Positions 6,980 to 12,136 of a DNA stretch of 12,136 nucleotides are shown here, in pieces. A program made the position numbers and the translations under genes. The notes under the pieces are model-generated. The model made no database searches and was not told the DNA's origin. It saw only the letters and a program-made list of their open reading frames with translations. The stretch's first letter is position 1; each line of letters opens with the position of its first letter. The stretch is from Phlegmacium glaucopus (lineage: Eukaryota; Basidiomycota; Agaricomycetes; Agaricales; Cortinariaceae). The DNA is taken from contig MU130360.1 of the NCBI GenBank assembly GCA_015039465.1, positions 287,835 to 299,970 of the forward strand. The letters run 5' to 3'.

Positions 6980-7165
6980 TGTGTCACATGTGGTCACATG
7001 ACCAAACCTCGCAACCTGAACAAAATTCAAAATTCAAATGGCAGCAAGGCATTGCCACCCTTAATATATGTTAACCTATATATGTATGGATTACAATTAA
7101 CTTATGTATTTCCATTTTACCTTTAAATATTAATAATAAATACTATTGAATGGTAGTACCAGGAA
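6980..7165 (+). repeat. AT-rich arm block, copy 3 in the right arm
   Basis: It contains AACCTGAACAAAATTC, CAAATGGCAGCAAGGC, TTAACCTATATATGTATGG and ATTGAATGGTAGTACC. It pairs with the inverted copy at 6385-6550. Confidence 0.75.
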
Positions 7166-9640
7166 TTCCAAGGATTCCTGGTGGATTCCTGGTGGATTAA
7201 TTCCTGGTATAATTTCCTTGAGTACCAGGAATCCACCAGGAATCCACCTGGAATCCTCCAGGAATCCTCCAGGAATATTCTCATTTACCAGGAATTCCTG
7301 GATTCCTCCTGGATTCCTGGAGGAATCCGGGCAGTCCAGGCGGATTCCTGGAGGAAGACGTGGGGGAGTGTAAAGTTCAGATCGGTTTCGACATCGCCCA
7401 ATTTTCAGACGGACTCCCTTCTTCCATGGTATCTCCAGCAAGGTTTGAACTTGCATTTGTTGAACAACGAACGCGCTCGTGTACATTCTGACTGTAGTCC
7501 CGGTTGCCATCATCGGTCCAAGGTTCTCTGGTTCTCCGGTCCTTCCATCGCGTTCTACAACTTCGACATCAAACTCCTCACAAGCACCTAACTTTGTCAT
7601 CCCCATATGCCCTCGACATCTACGATCTCGACTCTGATAACATGACCTCCCTTTCAATCGCACTCCTTTCCACCACGGTACTTCCAGCAAAACTCGAAAT
7701 GATGCCCTTGGGACGACGAGCGCGCGCTCGCAAGCCCAGTCAACTTTGACGTCAACCTCTAACTCCCGACTCTTGACATCTCTCGCCTCATTTGTTCCCA
7801 TGTTCGCAATTTCCATAATCGTCCATCGGTCGACATCCATTTCCATCCCCTGTACTTGCAGTAAGTCGTCTCTGCTGTTCGCATTCACATTTTTGTCATC
7901 CGCTGACAATATTCTTTCTTCCAGTTTCTTTATCCCTTGAACTTCCGTTTCTTCTGACGATGTCGCAAGCTCCAAGTGCGATTCCAAGGTATGTGTATTA
8001 TCTTTTGGGCATTGGTGCGTGTTTTTACCGAAAAGAAGTATGCCTCGAGTGTTGTCATAGGGTATTCCGTTGCCAGGAATACGTCGTAGGGTATGGTGCT
8101 GGGCTTTCGGTTCTGTGGTTTCGAACACACACAGATTCGTTGGCTGGTAAGTGTTGTTTTCTTCACTGCCTTTATCTTCGCTAACTTTTTCTTCTCTTTT
8201 TTGTACTCGCTCGGTTTCTTGCTCGGTCTTTCCAACTTGCTTGGTCGCTCGCTCAGCCTCTTTCCTTGTTGTCTCCTTGCCATCCTCTTCTACCTCCACC
8301 ATTCTCTCGCATCCAACCGCTTCATCCCAGATTTCCTCCATCTCTTCAACTTCACTGTATCCCACTTTGTCACTCTCGTCATTCTGGACATCCGTTTTTG
8401 TAACACCAGCCATTTCTTCACGTTCGACGGTTGCTCCTGACAGGTCTTCGATTTTGTCACCTTCAAACTCCACCCCACCATCGTTTGGCTTCATCACAGG
8501 CACGCGAACATTAAATATGGTCACCAAACTCATACCCGGCACATGAAGTGGGCTTTGTGTCCAACCTGTAAGTTCATCCACCATTCGGCTATTCTCCTGT
8601 GTTGACTCGTGATCTGTAGCTGTTCGAGTATCCGATGGGTCCATGGTTACTGTGTCGATGTTGGAATCGGATGAGTTTTGGACTAAAACAGTGAGCTCTT
8701 TCGATGTTCGGGTATCTTTGTTCGTTAACTTGTTGTTCACAGCTGTTTGAGTGTCTGAAACATTCGCGATTGCTTTGTCGTCACGGCTCGAAGGTACTGG
8801 GTCCTGCGCTATAGGGCTCTCCTTGGACATTTGGGTAGTAGCGACAACAATCGCGGCAGAATTGGACAGACCCATATGTACGTCAACTTCTCTTCCTTCC
8901 TCCTCAGGTACTTTCTTTCTGATTTCCTCTGTTTTACTTCTTAGCATCTCGTTCTCTCTCATTGTCATCCCCCTTCTTTCTGAATCGCCACTCGTCTCGT
9001 CGTCTGACTCATCGCTGGTCTCGTCGCTGTTCTTGTTGCTGGTCTCGGTCCTTCTCATAACCGGGACTCGTGGGAAGCTCGGATAAGGTAGCATCGTGGA
9101 CGGTTGTATGTGGTGCTGGCCTGCTGGCGGTGGAAGAAGCACTGCGACAGTCGGTGCTTTGGACTTAAGCTTTGCGAACGTGGATGCGTACAAGGTATCG
9201 GTGACTCGGAGTGATGTCAACTGCTTCACCAGTTCTCCTACCTCGTCTATGATGCTCCTCCGTTCCGCTTCCCACTCCGAATCTTCCTCACTCAACGAGA
9301 CTTCCGAATCTGAATCGTCATCACTCGTTTCATCCCTCCTCAACTTCCTTCCTTTCTTCAACTTTGATCTTTTCTTGTTATTGCGGTAAGTTTTCATTAT
9401 TTTCTTCTTCAACAACCTGTAACTCTCATTATATCCCTCTAGCTTTTTCCATCGAGCCTTCATCTCACAGTCTGCATATTTCACAATCACCTTTGACTTC
9501 TCCCTCGATGTCAACTCGTACTTCCATGCCAATTCTTCAAAATCTTCAAGAAAATCTTCAAGTTCTTCTGGGTACCTCGAATCATATTCGGGTGCACGCT
9601 TGGTTCCCGGCTCTGGCATAGCATGAACTCTCTTGGCCAT
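7130..9640 (-). CDS. Gag-like protein of the LTR retrotransposon, C-terminus replaced by foldback sequence
   Basis: An 836-codon frame starting at CGATGGCC. Residues 1-90 resemble the structural Gag domain of fungal LTR elements: PEELEDFLEDFEEL (24-37) and YADCEMKARWKKLEGY, helical and charged. Then come a Lys/Arg-rich stretch (about 88-105), an acidic Ser/Asp stretch (DDDSDSEVSLSEEDSE) and a long low-complexity Glu/Thr/Ser-rich middle. Near the C-terminus a motif occurs twice, 83 residues apart: LLEVPWWKGVRLK (about 651-663) and LLEIPWKKGVRLK (about 734-746). I see no CCHC zinc knuckle and no DTG/DSG protease site. Residues 755-836 are translated from the inserted foldback element (repeats of IPGGFL and RNPGG); the original end lies at 6079-5981. 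Gag function (particle assembly, RNA packaging) is inferred from position and the N-terminal pattern. Confidence 0.65.
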   Translation of the reverse strand: MAKRVHAMPEPGTKRAPEYDSRYPEELEDFLEDFEELAWKYELTSREKSKVIVKYADCEMKARWKKLEGYNESYRLLKKKIMKTYRNNKKRSKLKKGRKLRRDETSDDDSDSEVSLSEEDSEWEAERRSIIDEVGELVKQLTSLRVTDTLYASTFAKLKSKAPTVAVLLPPPAGQHHIQPSTMLPYPSFPRVPVMRRTETSNKNSDETSDESDDETSGDSERRGMTMRENEMLRSKTEEIRKKVPEEEGREVDVHMGLSNSAAIVVATTQMSKESPIAQDPVPSSRDDKAIANVSDTQTAVNNKLTNKDTRTSKELTVLVQNSSDSNIDTVTMDPSDTRTATDHESTQENSRMVDELTGWTQSPLHVPGMSLVTIFNVRVPVMKPNDGGVEFEGDKIEDLSGATVEREEMAGVTKTDVQNDESDKVGYSEVEEMEEIWDEAVGCERMVEVEEDGKETTRKEAERATKQVGKTEQETERVQKREEKVSEDKGSEENNTYQPTNLCVFETTEPKAQHHTLRRIPGNGIPYDNTRGILLFGKNTHQCPKDNTHTLESHLELATSSEETEVQGIKKLEERILSADDKNVNANSRDDLLQVQGMEMDVDRWTIMEIANMGTNEARDVKSRELEVDVKVDWACERALVVPRASFRVLLEVPWWKGVRLKGRSCYQSRDRRCRGHMGMTKLGACEEFDVEVVERDGRTGEPENLGPMMATGTTVRMYTSAFVVQQMQVQTLLEIPWKKGVRLKIGRCRNRSELYTPPRLPPGIRLDCPDSSRNPGGIQEFLVNENIPGGFLEDSRWIPGGFLVLKEIIPGINPPGIHQESLEFLVLPFNSIYY
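7379..7388. repeat. 10-bp target-site duplication of the foldback element, right copy
   Basis: AGATCGGTTT, the partner of 6080-6089. It lies in gag codons about 752-754 on the minus strand. Confidence 0.75.
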
Positions 9641-10176
9641 CGTAAGTCTTTCTTTGCGTCCTCTGCTTTATTCTGTTTTACTGATGTTTTTTGTACTGAA
9701 TATCTTGTTTCCATAGGCTTGTGTGTAGGTCTTGTTGTCCTCTCTGGGATGCCTAGAGCTTCTAGCGGCTTTCTTGGGTAAGATATATCTGATTTCTCTG
9801 CTCGTTTGCTGATTCGCTCCTTGTTGGTTCACTGTTGGTGCACTCGCTGTGGGTACACTCGCTGTCGTTACTCTCGCTTTTGTCGTTCTCGCTTTTGTTG
9901 CGCTCGCTTTTCGGTACTGGTATTCGGTGCTCTCACTCTCTCGCTTTCGGTGTTCTCTTCTCGCTTTTGGGTGTGCTGATGAAGGTGGGGATGCTGGCTA
10001 CGTGTTGGAGGATCGTTTAGACATGTAGTAGAAGCGGTAGGAGATGTGTGGGAGGTCTCAAAACGTGTTCGCTACTCCTGGCAGGTGGCTTCGGATTGAT
10101 GGGGGTGGGTGGGTGGGATGACAAAGGGTTCAAGGAGTGTTGTCGACAACCTAGTTCGCAGTGGGTGGGCTCCAGA
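9641..10176 (-). other. Leader of the LTR retrotransposon
   Basis: About 536 bp between the 5' LTR and the gag start. No supported gene. Between 9836 and 9970 the plus strand shows a degenerate repeat of CTCGCTTTTG/ACTCGCTGT words, so the minus-strand RNA would be rich in CAAAAGCGAG units. A packaging or dimerisation role is possible but unproven. Confidence 0.55.
10157..10174 (-). other. Candidate primer-binding site
   Basis: Two bases inside the 5' LTR the minus strand reads TGGAGCCCACCCACTGCG. A TGG start next to the LTR is what pairing with a tRNA 3' CCA end requires. I did not identify the tRNA. Confidence 0.5.
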
Positions 10177-10274
10177 TGTAGGATAGCTAGTTTCTTTGTA
10201 TTGGGAATAGTATTTCAGGTTTCGTAGTATATTTTTGGGGGAAAGGAATCTCCATTCCGTGTAATTCTATACTG

Positions 10275-10282
10275 TATTTATA
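10275..10282 (-). promoter_or_regulatory. TATA box in the 5' LTR
   Basis: TATAAATA on the minus strand, about 157 bp into the LTR. It sits downstream of the palindromic U3 sites and upstream of the LTR end, as expected for a retroelement promoter driving minus-strand transcription. The same motif lies in the other LTR at 5724-5731. Confidence 0.6.
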
Positions 10283-10330
10283 CTATTTCAAGACAATGCG
10301 AGACACATATTCGTGCCACAACTATGAGAG

Positions 10331-10344
10331 GCCACTCGAGTGGC
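10331..10344. promoter_or_regulatory. 14-bp palindrome GCCACTCGAGTGGC in the LTR U3
   Basis: A perfect inverted repeat upstream of the TATA box, also present at 5780-5793 in the other LTR. It is a plausible dimeric transcription-factor site; the factor is unknown. Confidence 0.45.
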
Positions 10345-10379
10345 TCGAAAGATACTAAACGAGACATGCGAAAGTCCTT

Positions 10380-10396
10380 GTGACTTAAGTCACGTG
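10380..10396. promoter_or_regulatory. Palindrome GTGACTTAAGTCAC overlapping CACGTG
   Basis: A perfect 14-bp palindrome (10380-10393) overlaps the E-box-like hexamer CACGTG (10391-10396), which bHLH factors usually bind. The same sequence is in the 3' LTR. Confidence 0.45.
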
Positions 10397-10439
10397 ATGC
10401 GATTCATAATCCGTATTCAGGAGTTATCCATTCCTTACA

Positions 10440-10443
10440 CGAG
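10440..10443. repeat. Target-site duplication of the LTR element, right copy (CGAG)
   Basis: Matches 5622-5625 and follows the terminal TTACA of the LTR. Confidence 0.7.
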
Positions 10444-10667
10444 ACTAACTCGTTGCGTCGTCAGGCTCCTATTATACGGGTTTCGCAGCTTGTCTCTCCC
10501 AGTCTGGTTTAGGATTGCTTCTTGGGTCGGGAAGCGCTGCGCGCTTTCACCCATCTTGCTTACCGCTCCCGAAATTCTTACTATCTTTTCCTAGCATATA
10601 TCATTTCATAGTCTACCAAATATATTCACACCCCAGAGGATCAACCATCAGTTGATCCGGGGTCTAC
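10444..10667 (+). promoter_or_regulatory. Probable upstream region of the proline-rich gene
   Basis: 224 bp between the LTR element and the first ATG of the next gene, with no coding signal. It contains a 6-bp stem inverted repeat AAGCGC-TGC-GCGCTT (10532-10546), an AT-rich stretch with CATATATCA and AAATATATT (10595-10627), and a hairpin just before the ATG. The LTR insertion sits about 225 bp upstream of this gene's start and could influence its expression. Confidence 0.45.
10631..10662 (+). other. Hairpin directly upstream of the start codon
   Basis: GGATCAAC (10638-10645), loop CATCA, GTTGATCC (10651-10658) form a perfect 8-bp stem. It is extended across a 3-nt bulge by CCCC (10631-10634) and GGGG (10659-10662). 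It ends five bases before the ATG at 10668, so in the mRNA it would sit in the 5' leader next to the start. Confidence 0.6.
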
Positions 10668-11747
10668 ATGCTCAGACAAACAAGTGAACACGCAAAGAGG
10701 CAACAGGATGCCTTAATGCGGACTAGTCGAGCGACTGCAGACGACGCCAAGGTCAAACGCGAATTCCAGGTGCCGCGTTTCCTTTGGAGATTTGCGGATG
10801 TTTACCAAGGAGCCAGGAGGGCTCAACGCCTCGATGGTGTCTTTTGGGATGGGCTAGGACAGGTACTTCAAGACTACAACCAAAGACATCCGACTGGCCA
10901 TCGTGCCCCGATCCCAGGGGTGCCGCCCCCCGTCCAACCCACCACCCCCATCATCCCCCCACCCCAGGTACAGTTCCGGGTAATGATGCCCACCCGTCCT
11001 CCCATAGCCGGCCCATCACGTCCACGACCTACGCCACCATCAGACAGTGAAGAGTCTGCTCGGCGTTCGGCAACACCGGCCCCGGCCCCATCTCCTATGC
11101 CGGTGTCCCCTCCACTGTCTCGTGTGCCAGTGCCCGGTGTCAGAATTCCCGGCCAACCTGTGCCGGCACGATTCCCTAAGAAAATTGTTCGTCCTAGGGT
11201 GCCGGTACCCATGCCCCAAACACCAACCCCACCGGCACCGGCAGTGCCTGTGCCCGGTGTCAGGATTCCCGGCCGTACTTTCCAACCGGCGCCGGCCTCA
11301 TTACCTAGCATAATCGTCCGTCCTAGGGTGCCGGTCCCCATGCCTCAAACACCAACTGCACCGGCTCAGAACCTGGGAGTGGCCGGCCCTTCTCGGGACT
11401 GGCAACTGTCACCTTTGATGGAAAGCAGCAATGAGTCTGCCAGATTGCCTGCAGGTGGAAAAAGGGACAAGGGGAAGGCAAGGATGAGAGATGAGAGGCC
11501 AGAGGAACAGGGAGATAGCAGAGGCATGCAGCAGGAACGCCGTCCGGAAAGCAAGAAGAGGAGACCCCCGCAATCCACCGGCCAGCTCCGGGAGAACACA
11601 TGCCGGCGATGTGAGAGATTGCATTTGTATTGTATCTCCCAGGCTGGGGGGAAGGCCTGCGTCAGTTGTGCCAGAGTGAAGATGAAATGCGTAGACTTTG
11701 GGGATGACGGGCACGCCACCGACGTTACACGCCCCCGTGCTCCTTGA
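10668..11747 (+). CDS. Proline-rich protein with Zn2Cys6-like cysteine cluster, ended by an in-frame TGA
   Basis: A 359-residue frame from the first ATG after an in-frame stop (10653-10655). Residues 1-75 are a charged, probably helical region (FLWRFADVYQGARRAQRL). Residues about 76-250 are Pro-rich with a 40-residue duplication. Residues about 265-305 are highly charged (KRDKGKARMRDERPEEQ, PESKKRRPP). The cysteines are C312-X2-C315-X6-C322-X8-C331-X2-C334-X6-C341, the spacing of a fungal Zn2Cys6 binuclear cluster, but the basic residues sit mostly in the second half (ARVKMKC) instead of the first. I recall such clusters in many agaricomycete hypothetical proteins; DNA binding is plausible, not shown. 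TGA at codon 360 looks like a nonsense mutation because the same frame continues beyond it. A host gene is more likely than a transposon gene, but this is open. Confidence 0.7.
   Translation: MLRQTSEHAKRQQDALMRTSRATADDAKVKREFQVPRFLWRFADVYQGARRAQRLDGVFWDGLGQVLQDYNQRHPTGHRAPIPGVPPPVQPTTPIIPPPQVQFRVMMPTRPPIAGPSRPRPTPPSDSEESARRSATPAPAPSPMPVSPPLSRVPVPGVRIPGQPVPARFPKKIVRPRVPVPMPQTPTPPAPAVPVPGVRIPGRTFQPAPASLPSIIVRPRVPVPMPQTPTAPAQNLGVAGPSRDWQLSPLMESSNESARLPAGGKRDKGKARMRDERPEEQGDSRGMQQERRPESKKRRPPQSTGQLRENTCRRCERLHLYCISQAGGKACVSCARVKMKCVDFGDDGHATDVTRPRAP
11131..11370 (+). repeat. Two tandem 120-bp repeats inside the proline-rich gene
   Basis: 11131-11250 and 11251-11370 share TGCCCGGTGTCAG, ATTCCCGGCC, CGTCCTAGGGTGCCGGT and CAAACACCAAC at identical spacing. 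They encode a 40-residue unit with PVPGVRIPG at the start and IVRPRVPVPMPQTPT near the end. The middle of the unit (about ten codons) has diverged most. The period is exactly 120 bp, so the frame is kept. Confidence 0.85.
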
Positions 11748-12136
11748 CCGGCCCCGGCCTCACACTCTCGACCGGCACCGGCACCGGCACCAGGTCCCAA
11801 GACACGCAAGAAGAGAAAAAAGACCATCAAGGGCGCCCCAATGATTATCTCCAGCGATGAGGATGAGGGGGCGAACGTTGGACATCAGAGGATGCGGACC
11901 TTTGGTGATTTGGATAAGGGCGAGGGTGAGTGCCTCTTGTTTGTTTCATGTATATGCTAAATTATGTTAGATGACCTCTTGGACCACGTTCGTCACATGC
12001 AAGGAGAAATGGATCTCGTCAATAGCCGGTTGCACACCACTGAAGTCATGCTCGATAAATGCCAGGACCAGGTGGAGGATTACCGGCAGTTCACCCAGGA
12101 GCTGCTGGAGCGTATGCACGGCAAGGATGATGAGGT
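11748..12136 (+). pseudogene. Continuation of the proline-rich gene beyond the in-frame TGA (runs off window)
   Basis: After TGA 11745-11747 the same frame stays open for 59 codons. It encodes another Pro-Ala run (PAPASHSRPAPAPAPGP), a strong nuclear-localisation-like stretch (KTRKKRKKTIK), an acidic SSDEDEG patch and GDLDKGEG. An intron (11926-11970) then interrupts a codon after its first base. Splicing gives DDLLDHVRHMQGEMDLV, NSRLHTTEVMLDKCQ and a helix-rich tail with heptad-like spacing, probably a coiled coil, still open at the window edge. The match of frame and intron phase argues that this is the rest of one gene. Readthrough or a sequencing error would also explain it. Confidence 0.6.
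11926..11970 (+). other. Spliceosomal intron, 45 nt
   Basis: GTGAGT donor, TGCTAAAT branch-like motif about ten bases before the acceptor, and TTAG acceptor. Its removal joins G to AT (Asp) and keeps the frame open. Without removal the frame leads into low-quality sequence. The length fits short basidiomycete introns. Confidence 0.7.

Larger units (their letters stand above)
6090..7378. mobile_element. Foldback element with GGAATCC palindromic microrepeats
   Basis: A complete 1289-bp element inserted in the gag gene. The left end reads GAGGTCTTTACACTCCCCC and the right end, reverse-complemented, GAACTTTACACTCCCCC; both continue to CACGTCTTCC. The arms are inverted repeats of roughly 500-600 bp. 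Each holds an outer zone of AGGAATCC/GGATTCC units with GGAATTCC palindromes, then a unique AT-rich block (TACTACCATT, ATTTATTATTAATAT, GGTTAACATATATTA), then a second microrepeat zone with GATAAATGAGATTATTCC. The spacer (about 6680-6880) has an extra copy of the AT-rich block. There is no transposase-like frame. Ten-bp duplications and long arms of short repeats resemble Mutator-like or Foldback elements; the superfamily is inferred, not shown. Confidence 0.8.
5626..10439 (-). mobile_element. Non-autonomous LTR retrotransposon (gag only) carrying a nested foldback element
   Basis: Two 263-bp direct repeats bound a 4.8-kb unit, and CGAG is duplicated outside. The element reads on the minus strand: 5' LTR at 10439-10177, candidate primer-binding site two bases inside, a ~536-bp leader, a gag-like gene, then a polypurine tract touching the 3' LTR at 5888. 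No protease, RT, RNase H or integrase region exists; only about 90 bp separate the original gag stop from the polypurine tract. It therefore depends on enzymes from another element, like LARD-type elements in plants. The LTRs differ at a single position (5695 A versus 10246 G), which implies a recent insertion. Without the nested 1289-bp foldback element and one duplicate, the unit would be about 3.5 kb. Confidence 0.88.
10177..10439 (-). repeat. 5' LTR
   Basis: Partner of 5626-5888. In the minus-strand direction it starts TGTAAGGAATGG and ends ATCCTACA. Its U3 part holds two 14-bp perfect palindromes and an E-box-like CACGTG, followed by a TATA box. Confidence 0.9.

Noticed and set aside
7930..8546. 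Several short frames on both strands
   Set aside because: They overlap the long minus-strand gag-like frame and have low-complexity antisense composition.
10125..10176. tRNA-like gene next to the LTR
   Set aside because: TTCG and a terminal CCA are present, but the T-loop and acceptor lengths do not fit; it is better explained as a primer-binding site.
10874..11341. Minus-strand Gly/Thr-rich frame
   Set aside because: It is the antisense of the proline-rich repeats; GC-rich repeats keep both strands open.

Overview
The window looks like a transposon-dense stretch of a filamentous fungal genome, most likely an agaricomycete basidiomycete. This is inferred from a DIRS-type tyrosine recombinase with degraded reverse transcriptase and RNase H remnants, a gag-bearing LTR retroelement, a 45-nt spliceosomal intron, and a proline-rich gene with a Zn2Cys6-like cysteine cluster. 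There are no bacterial-style operons, and I see no rRNA, tRNA or CRISPR array.

Layout. Bases 1-2300 are a rearranged nest of inverted repeats. Two halves of one reverse transcriptase gene (1-139 on the minus strand, 865-1046 on the plus strand) point in opposite directions. Both end at the same 10-bp sequence and both abut an element terminus reading CTTTACACT. Between and beyond them lie long inverted arms made of short palindromic motifs (CCGATCGG/CTGATCAG type and CAGATCTG type). Bases 2301-2750 hold nothing I recognise. Bases 2751-5540 carry a decayed DIRS-like retroelement in the expected order: gag-like remnant, RT thumb remnant, two RNase H remnants, then an open tyrosine recombinase gene with all catalytic residues.

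Bases 5626-10439 are a nearly complete minus-strand LTR retrotransposon: 263-bp LTRs differing at one site, a TATA box, a candidate primer-binding site, a polypurine tract and a 4-bp target duplication. It has a gag-like gene but no pol, so it is non-autonomous. A 1289-bp foldback element (6090-7378) built of GGAATCC palindromic microrepeats has inserted into the gag gene. It is flanked by a 10-bp target duplication, and removing it together with one duplicate restores the gag frame exactly.

Bases 10444-12136 hold a probable promoter region and the 5' part of a plus-strand gene. Its proline-rich, cysteine-cluster protein is interrupted by one in-frame TGA; the frame then stays open, crosses a phase-consistent intron and runs off the window in a predicted coiled coil.

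The most interesting content is a set of foldback elements that share a terminus (GAGGTCTTTACACT-like) and 10-bp target duplications, but have different palindromic microrepeat cores. They appear non-autonomous, and one has split and helped invert a retroelement gene.
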